Under the pieces are notes generated by a model. The model had not been told where the DNA came from and made no database searches. It saw nothing but the letters and a program-made list of their open reading frames with translations. From Acidimicrobiaceae bacterium (lineage in GTDB: Bacteria; Actinomycetota; Acidimicrobiia; Acidimicrobiales; Palsa-688), in contig PMHH01000154.1 in NCBI GenBank assembly GCA_003156595.1, positions 36,639 to 74,624 of the forward strand: a DNA stretch of 37,986 bases. The letters are read 5' to 3'. Positions 1-8,011 of this stretch are shown one piece after another (positions within the stretch are counted from its first letter, which is position 1; each line of letters begins with the position of its first letter). Both the position numbers and the translations under genes were made by a program.

Positions 1-1
1 C

Positions 2-322
2 GCCGGGGGCGCCGGGGGCGCCGGTGGCGGCGGGGGCGCCGGGAATCAACCAGAGTCCCGTTCGGTGTCGCCTGGCGCTCGGCGGGCCCGCCGCGCCCGC
101 CGCGCCGAGCCGCCCCTGCCCCAGTCGGTGGCGCTCGCCGAGCAGGTCGCCGCGCTCGCCCATACCGTGACGGGCTCGCTCCGCCTCATCGCCGAGAAGC
201 TCGACGACATCGATCGTCGGCTGCACCAACTGGAGCACCCTGGCGAGAAGCCCCCTACCGCCATGGCCGAAGGCAGCCGATCGCCCGGCCCGGTACTGGA
301 CGCCTGGCGGGACCAGCAGTGA
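2..322 (+). CDS. Partial hypothetical protein, Gly/Ala-rich then coiled coil
   Basis: The reading frame is open to the left edge of the window, so the true start lies outside. The visible part begins with a Gly/Ala-rich tract encoded by repeated GCC/GGG/GGC codons (bases 2-43). An Arg/Ala-rich basic stretch follows, then a helical segment (SLRLIAEKLDDIDRRLHQLE) with a heptad-like spacing typical of a short coiled coil. I recognise no catalytic domain. The TGA stop overlaps the GTG start of the next gene by four bases (GTGA), so the two are probably translationally coupled. A role as accessory or scaffold protein of the glycosyltransferase operon is inference only. Codon use fits a real gene. 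Confidence 0.6.
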   Translation, partial: AGGAGGAGGGGGAGNQPESRSVSPGARRARRARRAEPPLPQSVALAEQVAALAHTVTGSLRLIAEKLDDIDRRLHQLEHPGEKPPTAMAEGSRSPGPVLDAWRDQQ

Positions 323-1536
323 AGCTTGGCTTGGTCGTACCACGTTACGGACTAGAGGTCGTGGGGGGGACCGAGCACTGGCTGCGCACGCTCGTGGAGC
401 ACCTGGTGGAGCTCTGCGGGTGGGAGGTGGAGGTGTTTACCACCTGTGCCGTCTCCGCCGCGACCTGGGCCGACGAGTATCCGCCGGGTGACACCACCAT
501 CGGTGGTGTCACCGTGCATCGCCACCGCTCCGTGTCGGGACGCGATCCCGAGTACCTGCGATTGTACGAGCAGATCAAGTCGGACCCCGAGTCGGTCCCG
601 GTCTCGGTGGCGCTCCGATTCGTGGAGCTGGTGGGACCCGTGTGCCCGGCTGTGATCGACCAAGCCGACGCCTCCAACTGTGATCTGATCGCGGTGACCC
701 CATACCTCTACTGGCCGGCCGTCCACGGAGTACCCCGGTTGGGCCGTCGGGTGATCTTCCACGGCGCGGCCCATGACGAGCCAGAGCTCCACCTGCCGAT
801 CATGGCCGGCGTGTTCGGGGCGGTAGGCGGTTTCTCCTTCAACTCGTTCGCCGAACGAGACCTGGTGGAACGCGCCTTCCGGGTTGGCCATCTGCCCGGC
901 AGCGTGATCGGCAACGCGGTCGTCGAGGGTCGCGGGGTCCCTGCCGCGGCCCGGGAGGCCTTGGGGCTCGACCCCGACGAGCCGTTCGTGCTGTGCCTGG
1001 GCAGGGTCGAGCGGTCGAAAGGAGCCCACCTCCTGGCCGAGATGTGGGACCTGTACGGCCGGCGCCGTCCAGCCGCACCGCGCCTGGTCTTCGTGGGTCC
1101 GGTGCACGACTCGCTACCGGAACGCGACCGCGTTGTCGTCGCGGACAGGCAGCCGGAGAACGTCAAATGGGGCGCCCTCCGAGGCTGCCAGCTCCTCGTC
1201 AGCCCGTCGGCGTGGGAGTCATTCAGCCTGGTGGTCGTCGAAGCGTGGCTGGCCGGTAAGCCGGTGCTCGTCAACGGTCGTTGCGAACCGACGGTCGAGC
1301 ACTGCCGGCATGGAGGCGGGGGTTTGTGGTTCGACCAGTACGGCGACTTCGAGGTGGCGATGGACCGTCTTCTGGCGGATGGCGATCTGCGGCTCCGCCT
1401 GGCCATCGCAGGTGAGGGGTACGCGCGTCGCCTGTTCAACTGGCCTGCGATCACCGAGCGTTATGCCACCCTCGCCCAGCGCATCCTCACCACCTTTCCC
1501 GCATCCGCCAACCATCCCGCGGCGGCCGGGTCCTAA
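319..1536 (+). CDS. GT4-family glycosyltransferase
   Basis: A GT-B fold retaining glycosyltransferase, 405 aa, likely cytoplasmic or membrane-associated, moving a sugar from a nucleotide donor onto a surface glycan precursor. The N-terminal domain starts with a Gly-rich acceptor loop (PRYGLEVVGGTEHW, residues 8-21). The donor domain shows GRVERSKG (228-235; Arg229 and Lys234 would bind the donor diphosphate). The E-x7-E signature is SAWESFSLVVVEAW, with Glu300 and Glu308. Length is normal for GT4. It starts with GTG inside the stop of the previous gene. It resembles the oppositely oriented GT4 at 4427-5620 in both the acceptor loop and the ESFS...EAWLAG region, so the two are paralogues. Donor and acceptor cannot be predicted. 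Confidence 0.88.
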   Translation: MKLGLVVPRYGLEVVGGTEHWLRTLVEHLVELCGWEVEVFTTCAVSAATWADEYPPGDTTIGGVTVHRHRSVSGRDPEYLRLYEQIKSDPESVPVSVALRFVELVGPVCPAVIDQADASNCDLIAVTPYLYWPAVHGVPRLGRRVIFHGAAHDEPELHLPIMAGVFGAVGGFSFNSFAERDLVERAFRVGHLPGSVIGNAVVEGRGVPAAAREALGLDPDEPFVLCLGRVERSKGAHLLAEMWDLYGRRRPAAPRLVFVGPVHDSLPERDRVVVADRQPENVKWGALRGCQLLVSPSAWESFSLVVVEAWLAGKPVLVNGRCEPTVEHCRHGGGGLWFDQYGDFEVAMDRLLADGDLRLRLAIAGEGYARRLFNWPAITERYATLAQRILTTFPASANHPAAAGS

Positions 1537-1551
1537 GGACCGGCAGCTAGG

Positions 1552-2463
1552 TTGTCCGCCGTGCGTCAGAGGCTGGTCTCCCGGGCTGCGGCCCACTTGC
1601 GCCGCTCGCTTGGTTTCGATGACCTGGAGAGCCGGCTCGATGCGCTCGACCACCGCTTGGCCAGTCTCGACGCCACCCGCTATCCGGCTGGTCCCGTGTA
1701 CCTCGGTGACCATCTCGCCCTGGTGGAAACTCGATGGGGGGCCAAGATGGCCGTGGACACCCGGGACTCGTTGCTCGCGCCGTGGCTGCTGCTGGATGGC
1801 TTGTGGGAGGCACACGTCACCGGGTGGTTCCATCAGGTCCTGCGGCCCGGCGATGTCCTGGTCGACGTGGGAGCCAACGTCGGCTACTTCACCCTGCTCG
1901 GCGCGCGCCTGGTCGGCGAGCGGGGCCGGGTAGTGGCCGTCGAGGCCCACCCGGGCCTGGTCGAGGTGCTACGCCGAAACGTGGTGATCAACGGTGTGCA
2001 CGACCGGGTGACGGTCTGGCACCGAGCGGCGTGGTCGGAAGCGACCACAGTGATGTTTCACCAACGGGCGCATTACTCAGCCAATTCCAGCGTCGGGTCC
2101 GTCGACGAGGGCCGGCTGGCGGCGCTCGGGGACACCGAGGAGGCGGTCCAGGTGGAGGCGGTGCCCGTCGATCAGCTGCTGGAGGGGGTGCCGCACGTGG
2201 ACCTGCTCAAAGTCGACGTGGAGGGGGCCGAGGTACGCGCCTTCGAGGGGCTCGGCCGGACGCTGGCAGACAACCCCGACCTGACGGTGATGTTCGAGTG
2301 GTCGCCCGAGCAGCTCTACCAGGTCGGAGACACCCCGGCCGCTCTCGTCGACCTGCTCGCTGGTTACGGCTTCCGCTTGCGTCTGCTCGAGGACGACCTC
2401 CACGTCATCGACCGGGCCCGCCTACTCGATCTGCCGTACGGCAACGTGGTGGCGGAGCGTTGA
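1552..2463 (+). CDS. FkbM-family SAM-dependent methyltransferase
   Basis: A class I SAM methyltransferase of the FkbM type, which usually O-methylates sugars or glycan hydroxyls. Motif I is VDVGANVGYF (residues 104-113), the acidic residue after strand 2 is in VEAHP (130-134), and the FkbM hallmark LLKVDVEGAE lies at 218-227. A short N-terminal helical extension contains a leucine-rich segment. The TTG at 1552 is preceded by AAGGAC at 1535-1540; the in-frame GTG at 1561 is an equally plausible start. It lies 15 bases after the GT4 gene in the same operon, which suggests methylation of the glycan made by the neighbouring glycosyltransferases. Its exact acceptor is unknown. Confidence 0.87.
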   Translation: MSAVRQRLVSRAAAHLRRSLGFDDLESRLDALDHRLASLDATRYPAGPVYLGDHLALVETRWGAKMAVDTRDSLLAPWLLLDGLWEAHVTGWFHQVLRPGDVLVDVGANVGYFTLLGARLVGERGRVVAVEAHPGLVEVLRRNVVINGVHDRVTVWHRAAWSEATTVMFHQRAHYSANSSVGSVDEGRLAALGDTEEAVQVEAVPVDQLLEGVPHVDLLKVDVEGAEVRAFEGLGRTLADNPDLTVMFEWSPEQLYQVGDTPAALVDLLAGYGFRLRLLEDDLHVIDRARLLDLPYGNVVAER

Positions 2464-2548
2464 GGTCACACTGGTGCGATCATGGCGCCAATCGGGTACA
2501 AGATCGCACCCATGTAGGCGATATCGGGCGGGCCCCGCCGGGCGGGCT

Positions 2549-3769
2549 GTGGCCCTGAGCTCCACGGTCGTCGTGGTGTCGTACCGGCCCGGCGACTGGC
2601 TGGTCTCCTGCCTCGAATCGGCGTTGGTCCAAGCGGATGAGGTCATCGTCGTCGACAACGGATCACCGGGCGAGGAAGCGTCGGACATCGCCCGCCGGCT
2701 GGGCGCTCGACCCGTTCGCGCCACAACCAATCTGGGTTTCGCCGGAGGCGTGAACCTCGGTCTTCGACATGCCCGCGGTGAGTTCGTTGGCCTGCTCAAC
2801 GACGACGCCACCGCCGCCCCGGGTTGGTTGGCATCCGCGGCCCGGCTACTCGCCGATACCTCGGTGGCCGCGGTCACGCCCAAGGTGCTCCTGTCTGGTG
2901 AGTACGCGGAGGTAGTGCTCGCAGACGAGCCCTGGTTCGCGCCCCGGGACGCCAGGCCGCTCGGCCGGAAGATCACGTCTGCCACCGTCGGCACGGCTGA
3001 GATTCTCGACGGTCTGGTGGGTGCAGGCATCCACGATCTCGAGCAAGAGAGCTCCGGTGGTGCTGTTCGCAGGTGGCGGTGGACGGCAGGCGACCGTCCC
3101 TTCTACGTCCCGCTGGCCGGCGCCGAAGCCGGCGACGAGGTCCGCGTCGATGGCGAACCCGTCCCCCTTGGGCCGCGAGTGCGCTTGCTCAACCATGCCG
3201 GCTCGTACCTCCGTGGGCACGGAGTCGCGGGCGAGTACGGCCTGGGCGCACCCGACGACGGCCGCTTCGACCAGCCGGCTGAACGGTTCGGGTTCAGCGG
3301 GACGGCGCCAGTGTTTCGGGCCGAGATCTTCAGACAGATCGGGACATTCGCCGCGCCCTTCTTCGCCTACAACGAAGACACCGACTGGTGTTTGCGAGCT
3401 CGCCTGGCCGGCCGGAGGATCGCGTACGACCCGGCAGCAAGCGTCGACCACCGGCTGTCGTCGACGAGCGGGGGGGTTCAGGATGCCTTCGTGCGGTTTC
3501 TGGCGCAGCGCAACTCGTTGCTCTGCCTGGTCAGGAACGCCCCGGGCGACGTGGCGCGCGCCCATCTTCGACGCCGAGTGATGGAGGGGCCGGGTGATGG
3601 GGTGAGGCGCGCCGTGCTACAGAAGCTGCCATGGGCCCTTTCGTCCCGGATCGCCATGCGCCGCTCGTGGACACAGCGCCCCCGCCCGGTCTGGGATGCC
3701 TGGGCGGATCACGACCTCACCTGGGACACCACCCCCGCATCGGCCGGGTATCGCGGCGGGGGAGGCTAA
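2549..3769 (+). CDS. GT2-family glycosyltransferase with an internal insertion
   Basis: A GT-A fold inverting glycosyltransferase related to rhamnosyl/galactofuranosyl-transferase-like GT2 proteins, about 406 aa. It shows the nucleotide-binding start STVVVVSYRPGDW, VVDNGS (residues 34-39), the NDD metal site (84-86) and NEDTDWCLRARLAG (from 275), which carries the usual catalytic acidic residues. Between the DxD region and the NEDTDW motif there are roughly 130 residues, longer than in compact GT2 enzymes and rich in beta-forming residues, so an extra small domain is likely. I chose the GTG at 2549 because the family similarity begins there; an in-frame GTG at 2474 would add 25 basic residues without family resemblance. 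It is the last gene of the rightward glycan operon and converges on the leftward GT genes with a 7-base gap. Confidence 0.85.
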   Translation: MALSSTVVVVSYRPGDWLVSCLESALVQADEVIVVDNGSPGEEASDIARRLGARPVRATTNLGFAGGVNLGLRHARGEFVGLLNDDATAAPGWLASAARLLADTSVAAVTPKVLLSGEYAEVVLADEPWFAPRDARPLGRKITSATVGTAEILDGLVGAGIHDLEQESSGGAVRRWRWTAGDRPFYVPLAGAEAGDEVRVDGEPVPLGPRVRLLNHAGSYLRGHGVAGEYGLGAPDDGRFDQPAERFGFSGTAPVFRAEIFRQIGTFAAPFFAYNEDTDWCLRARLAGRRIAYDPAASVDHRLSSTSGGVQDAFVRFLAQRNSLLCLVRNAPGDVARAHLRRRVMEGPGDGVRRAVLQKLPWALSSRIAMRRSWTQRPRPVWDAWADHDLTWDTTPASAGYRGGGG

Positions 3770-3776
3770 ACAGACC

Positions 3777-4430
3777 TTACTTTTTGCCCTCTAACCATCC
3801 TTGGGCGGCATGGACGGCCGCTGCCAACCGGGCCCGAACCGGGGCGGCCCGCCTTCCGAGCAGCTGGCGGGCCGCCAGCCCGGCCAGTTGGCGTGGGCGT
3901 TCCCGGGGGAGGACCTCGGGCGGCCCGAGGGGCGTGACGCCGTCAGGGCGAGGAAGCACCGGGGCAGCCGCGCTCTCGTCGCCTACGTGGTCGAGCACCT
4001 CGCTTGCGGCCCGGAGCAGATCGGCCTCGACCCGAGCAGGGATGCCGAGATCGCCCACCCGCACCAGCGTTACGTGGTCGAAGCCTCTGAAGGCCCACAC
4101 CATCCCACGAACCGTCAGCCACTGGATCAGTCGGGTCTCCAGCCCGCGTCTGCTCCCCTGCCCGCCTGAGGTGCCAGGGACAGGCATGTCGGGCTCCAAC
4201 ACCAGGACTGCCCGGGTCGCCGAAGTGTGCCGACGCAGGTTCGCCAGACGCCGGCCGGCGAAGATCCCGGCGACCGGCACGGCTAGGTGGGCGGCGCTCA
4301 GGCGGGGCGACACGACCGTCACCTCGTCGCCGGCGGCCCAGGCCCCCTGCACCGCCGCCACCGAGGCGGCCGCCGCGGGGAGGGGGATCGGTGGGTAGGA
4401 GCCGACGACGAGGACCTTGGTGCCGCTCAC
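3777..4430 (-). CDS. Small glycosyltransferase-like protein (N-terminal GT-B half only)
   Basis: A 217-aa protein starting with KVLVVGSYPPIP, which looks like the first strand and acceptor loop of a GT4 enzyme. A Rossmann-like alternation follows (EVTVVSPRLSAAHLAVP, then RAVLVLEPDMPVPG). There is no donor-binding C-terminal domain and no E-x7-E motif, so it is about half the length of a normal GT4. The GTG start overlaps the stop of the upstream GT4 gene (GTGA), so it is translated together with it. The C-terminus is Arg/Ala-rich and ends in Lys-Lys. It could be a partner subunit that supplies an acceptor domain, or a non-catalytic remnant; the sequence does not decide between these. Confidence 0.6.
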   Translation of the reverse strand: MSGTKVLVVGSYPPIPLPAAAASVAAVQGAWAAGDEVTVVSPRLSAAHLAVPVAGIFAGRRLANLRRHTSATRAVLVLEPDMPVPGTSGGQGSRRGLETRLIQWLTVRGMVWAFRGFDHVTLVRVGDLGIPARVEADLLRAASEVLDHVGDESAAAPVLPRPDGVTPLGPPEVLPRERPRQLAGLAARQLLGRRAAPVRARLAAAVHAAQGWLEGKK

Positions 4431-5620
4431 CGGTCTCCCGGCGCCGTGAACCTCTGCAGGTCGGCTTCCATGCCGTCGAGCACGACCCGCCAGGCGTAGT
4501 TGTCCAGCACGTACTGGCGGCCCCGCCCCGCCATCGCCTCCCGGTCCGCCGGCTGGGCGACGAGGCGCAACAGCCACCTCCGCAGGTCGGATCCGTCGGC
4601 GAACACGCCACCGCCACCGGAGCGCTCGCAGTGCCAGATGACGACCTCGCTGCCGTCAATGGTGAGTACCGGAGTGCCCGCCAGCCAGGCCTCCATGGTC
4701 GTGCGGGAGAAGCTCTCCATGCGGCTGGGTTGGAGGTAGGCGAGGGCGGCGGCGAAGGCGTCGTTGCGTTCGGCATCGGGGAGGAATCCCAGGTCGATGA
4801 CCCGGCCGGCAAGTCCTGGCGGCGGAGCCACGGTGCCCACCCCCATCGTCACCAGGTCGATCTCTTCGAGACCACCGCCGGCTAGGGCGTCCGCGAAGAC
4901 CTGGACGAGCCAATCCCAGCCCTTGTCCTTCTCCCGCCGGCCGGCGTAGAGGACAAACGGCCGGGTAAGGCCGTGGCGGGCCCGGAATCCGTCCGGGTCG
5001 TAGCCTGATGGCACCTCGACGCCCGCGCCGGTGACGATGTGGTGATCGGCGATCGGGCCGAGGCGGTGGGCCAGCCGATGCTCGGGCTCGGAGAGAAACC
5101 ACACCGACGCGGGCTCGGCCAGGACCGGACGGACCACGTCCAGCCGGGCGTAGGTCTCGTCATGCAGGCAGGGCATCACCACCGCCCTGGCCGCGACGGT
5201 GGATAGACAGGCCGTGGTGGTCCAGAACATGTAGGGCGAAAAGACGACCGCGTCGTATTCCGGCCCGTGTCGCAACAGGTGGTGGAAGAGCTCCGGGACG
5301 TTGAATCGCCAGCTCACCCACGTCCATTGGTCGTCGATCGGCGGCAGTACCCCGTGCTGGATCGAATCCTGAGCGCGCCTTCCGCATCGCGACATCTGTG
5401 GCACCGTCGAGAAACGGCGCACGGTCACGCCGTCCTCTTCCGTAGTGCCCTCCGGGAGGTCGTTGGCCCACAGGTAGTGGTCGACGGTCCGCGTGGTGAG
5501 CACCTCGACGTCCCACCCGCGGGCGGACAGGCCGACCGCTACTTCTCGCGTGACGGTCTCCGAGCCGCCGACCACCCGAGGTCCGAAGCGCGGCGGGACG
5601 AAGGCGACACGGCCGGGCAC
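4427..5620 (-). CDS. GT4-family glycosyltransferase
   Basis: A 397-aa GT-B glycosyltransferase. It has the acceptor loop PRFGPRVVGGSETVTRE (residues 10-26), the donor diphosphate site AGRREKDKGWDW (226-237) and the E-x7-E motif MESFSRTTMEAW with Glu302 and Glu310. ATG start. It closely parallels the GT4 at 319-1536 in motif spelling and layout, including the VEVxTTRTV/VTVxR segments, so they arose by duplication and probably use related donors. It is the first gene of a two-gene leftward unit with the small GT-like protein. It is divergent from the subtilase gene, with 71 bases between them. Probable role: assembly of a surface polysaccharide or glycolipid; specificity unknown. Confidence 0.88.
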   Translation of the reverse strand: MPGRVAFVPPRFGPRVVGGSETVTREVAVGLSARGWDVEVLTTRTVDHYLWANDLPEGTTEEDGVTVRRFSTVPQMSRCGRRAQDSIQHGVLPPIDDQWTWVSWRFNVPELFHHLLRHGPEYDAVVFSPYMFWTTTACLSTVAARAVVMPCLHDETYARLDVVRPVLAEPASVWFLSEPEHRLAHRLGPIADHHIVTGAGVEVPSGYDPDGFRARHGLTRPFVLYAGRREKDKGWDWLVQVFADALAGGGLEEIDLVTMGVGTVAPPPGLAGRVIDLGFLPDAERNDAFAAALAYLQPSRMESFSRTTMEAWLAGTPVLTIDGSEVVIWHCERSGGGGVFADGSDLRRWLLRLVAQPADREAMAGRGRQYVLDNYAWRVVLDGMEADLQRFTAPGDR

Positions 5621-5691
5621 GGCGGGCGACGGTAGCAGGGGACCGGGGCGACCCTGAATCGCCGACCCCAGGCAATAGGCTGCCCTCCGAA

Positions 5692-7788
5692 ATGAAGCGG
5701 GTGGTCATACAGAGCAGGCGTCGTTACCGCGGCGCCACGGTCGTGGCGGCGGTCGCGGCCCTCGTCGTCCCGATCGCCGCGACCCGATCCGAAGCGGCTC
5801 CGCTGGTGTCGTATGCCTCGGCGACGACTACCGCCGCCCCAGCCGGGGCGCTGGCAACGGTCGTCGTTAAGATGGCCAGCCCAGCTGTCCATGCGGCCGA
5901 TGTCATCGGGGGGCTTTCGGCTGCGGCCCCGGAAGCGGCACCCCAGGGCCGCTACCTCCTACGGGTCCCGGCCAGTCAGGTTCCTGGTGTACTGGCCCGC
6001 CTGCGTGCCGACCCGCAGGTCGCTTATGCCGAGGTGCCCCAGCCAGTCAAGGCCACGGTGACCCCGAACAACCCGTGCTACGTGTCGGAGTGCAACGCAG
6101 ACGGGACCGTCGCCAATCAGGCTTACCTCAACGTGATCGGGGCGCCGGCGGCGTGGAACGTCACGCACGGCACGGGGGTCATCGTCGCGGTGCTGGACAG
6201 CGGCGTGGACGCGACGCACCCGGATCTGGACGGCGCTGACGGCGGCGGTGACAAGATCGCGGGCAACATCAACATCTGCATCGACGATGACCCGCTGTGC
6301 GCCGGTCTAGGGGACCCCCTCGGCCACGGCACCCACGTCACCGGGATCCTCGCCGCCGACACCGACAATGGCATCGGAGTCGCCAGCCTCGGCTGGGGTG
6401 TCAACGTCATCATGTACAAGGTCCTCGACTCGCAAGGCAACGGCAACACCTTCGATGTGGCCACGGCCATCTACGACGCGGTCGAGGCGCATGTCCGGGT
6501 GATCAGCATGTCGTTGGCCTGCTCTTACTACGCCCCGACGACCGGGCAGTACGATCCCGCCCTCTGCCAGCCCGATCCGGACGAGGGGGCCGCGGTCGAG
6601 TATGCCCTGGCCCACAACGTGGTGGTGGTCGCGGCCGCCGGCAACGACGGGCTGAACGAGCAGACCTACCCGGCGTCGTACCCAGGGGTGTTGTCGGTCG
6701 CGGCCACGAACAACAACGGCGTCGTCCAGTCCTTCTCCCAGTGGGGTCCGGCGGCGAATATCGCCGCGCCGGGGCTCAACATCGTCTCGACGTGGCCGGC
6801 GGGCCTTTGCTCGCCTGGTCCGCCTCCCTGCTACCAGGTTCTCTCCGGCACGTCCATGTCCACCCCGCAGGTGGCCGCGGCGGCGGCCTTGATGATCGCC
6901 AACGACCCGACCTTGAGCGGACCGCAGATCACGGAGATCTTGGAGAGCACGGCCCGACCGACCAGCGGCGGCGATTCCATCGACGGCGGCCTGCTCGATG
7001 TCCCGGCCGCGCTGGCGGCCGAAGCGCATCCGCCGCACGAGTTCAACGGTTACGAAGTGATCGGCTCCGATGGCAACGTCTATCCGGGCGGATCCGTGTT
7101 AGCGCTCGGCACCCTGGCCGGCATCCACCTAAACCGGCCCGTTGTCGGGATGGCTCTCAGCGATGCGGGGACCGGGTACTGGTTGGACGCGTCCGATGGG
7201 GGAGTGTTCGCGTTCGGCGCCGCTGGGTTCTTCGGGTCGACGGGGGGTATCCGGCTCAACAAGCCGGTGGTGGGGATGGCGGCCACGGCGGACGGCGAGG
7301 GGTACTGGTTGGTGGCCGCCGATGGGGGGATCTTCACTTTCGGCGACGCCGGGTTCTTCGGGTCGACGGGGGGTATCCGGCTCAACCAGCCCATCGTGGG
7401 GATGGCGGCCACGCCGGACGGGCGGGGGTACTGGTTGGTGGCCTCCGATGGGGGGATCTTCACTTTCGGCGACGCCGGGTTCTTCGGGTCGACGGGCGGT
7501 ATCCGGCTCAACCAGCCCATCGTGGGGATGGCGGCCACGCCTGACGGGCGGGGGTACTGGTTGGTCGCCGCGGACGGGGGGATCTTTACCTTCGGCGACG
7601 CCCGGTTCTACGGGTCGACGGGCGGGATTCGCCTCGCCAAGCCGGTGGTCGGGATGGCGGCCACGCCAGACGGTGGCGGGTACTGGCTGGCGGCGTCAGA
7701 CGGGGGGATCTTCACGTTCGGTGACGCCCGTTTCTGGGGGTCGGCGAGCGGGGAGGCGACGGCTCCGATCGTCGGCGTCTCGTCGTAA
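5692..7788 (+). CDS. Secreted subtilisin-like (S8) protease with six 42-residue C-terminal repeats
   Basis: A 698-aa secreted serine protease. Residues 1-36 form a signal peptide (basic start, hydrophobic core VVAAVAALVVPIAA, cleavage near SEAA). Residues 50-120 look like an inhibitor I9-type propeptide. The S8 catalytic domain spans about 150-440: Asp169 (AVLDSGVDATHPD), His215 (GHGTHVTG), oxyanion Asn318 (AAAGNDG) and Ser388 (SGTSMSTPQVA). All four catalytic elements are present, so it should be active. The rest is six copies of a repeat containing GYWLVAxDGGIFTFGDA, with tyrosines at 454, 496, 538, 580, 622 and 664, exactly 42 residues apart. The same module ends the SpoIID-like protein encoded downstream. 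The repeats probably bind cell wall or mediate surface attachment; that is inference. Confidence 0.93.
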   Translation: MKRVVIQSRRRYRGATVVAAVAALVVPIAATRSEAAPLVSYASATTTAAPAGALATVVVKMASPAVHAADVIGGLSAAAPEAAPQGRYLLRVPASQVPGVLARLRADPQVAYAEVPQPVKATVTPNNPCYVSECNADGTVANQAYLNVIGAPAAWNVTHGTGVIVAVLDSGVDATHPDLDGADGGGDKIAGNINICIDDDPLCAGLGDPLGHGTHVTGILAADTDNGIGVASLGWGVNVIMYKVLDSQGNGNTFDVATAIYDAVEAHVRVISMSLACSYYAPTTGQYDPALCQPDPDEGAAVEYALAHNVVVVAAAGNDGLNEQTYPASYPGVLSVAATNNNGVVQSFSQWGPAANIAAPGLNIVSTWPAGLCSPGPPPCYQVLSGTSMSTPQVAAAAALMIANDPTLSGPQITEILESTARPTSGGDSIDGGLLDVPAALAAEAHPPHEFNGYEVIGSDGNVYPGGSVLALGTLAGIHLNRPVVGMALSDAGTGYWLDASDGGVFAFGAAGFFGSTGGIRLNKPVVGMAATADGEGYWLVAADGGIFTFGDAGFFGSTGGIRLNQPIVGMAATPDGRGYWLVASDGGIFTFGDAGFFGSTGGIRLNQPIVGMAATPDGRGYWLVAADGGIFTFGDARFYGSTGGIRLAKPVVGMAATPDGGGYWLAASDGGIFTFGDARFWGSASGEATAPIVGVSS
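7051..7785 (+). repeat. Six in-frame 126-bp repeats in the subtilase gene
   Basis: Six coding repeats with a 126-bp period begin at 7051, 7177, 7303, 7429, 7555 and 7681; the last is truncated by the stop codon. The copies at 7303-7428 and 7429-7554 differ at only three positions, while the first copy is highly diverged. The pattern implies recent duplication or gene conversion in the middle of the array. At protein level the unit is GYWLxAxDGGIFTFGDAxFxGSTGG followed by a linker ending in PVVGMAATPDG. Confidence 0.93.
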
Positions 7789-7795
7789 GCGCCCT

Positions 7796-7926
7796 CCGCA
7801 AAACAACCCGGACTGAAACAGACGGCGGCGGCGACTGCTGAGAGCCCGCGTTTCGCTTCATGCAAGCGACACGTTTGTCAAGCTGCTGTCGCCGTCGCCG
7901 TCTGTTTCGCTGAAGTTGTTTTGCGG
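7796..7926. repeat. 131-bp imperfect inverted repeat (large hairpin) between two secreted-protein genes
   Basis: The left arm at 7796-7835 and right arm at 7888-7926 are complementary. From the outside: 12 bp perfect (CCGCAAAACAAC), a 7/6-nt mismatched bulge, then 21 bp (starting GAAACAGACGGCG) with one mismatch that becomes a G-U pair in RNA. Inside the 52-nt loop a second stem pairs CGTTTCGCTT (7849-7858) with AAGCGACACG (7864-7873) at 9 of 10 positions. It starts 7 bases after the subtilase stop. It may act as a strong terminator or mRNA-stabilising hairpin, or be a MITE/REP-like element. No U-tract follows the 3' arm. Confidence 0.8.
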
Positions 7927-8011
7927 TGGGCACCGCCTCAAGTTTTCGCCGAACCGAGCCGATGGCTAAGGTGAGCCTTGGGCGGGGGCCGGACCCACAG
8001 GAGTCCCGCGC

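Noticed and set aside
352-1107. Long open frame antisense to the first GT4 gene
   Set aside because: Its translation shows no family features and it mirrors the codon bias of the real GT4 on the other strand, a usual effect of high GC.
6297-7544. 415-codon frame shifted within the subtilase gene
   Set aside because: Arg-rich low-complexity translation and full overlap with an intact protease carrying all catalytic residues.
7051-7785. Repeat array considered as a CRISPR or tandem satellite
   Set aside because: The period is 126 bp, the repeats are contiguous and in frame, and they encode a protein motif; there are no unique spacers.
7927-8011. c-di-AMP (ydaO-type) riboswitch upstream of the SpoIID-like gene
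   Set aside because: Cell-wall enzymes in actinobacteria can have this riboswitch, but the conserved core segments are not visible; only small hairpins are present.
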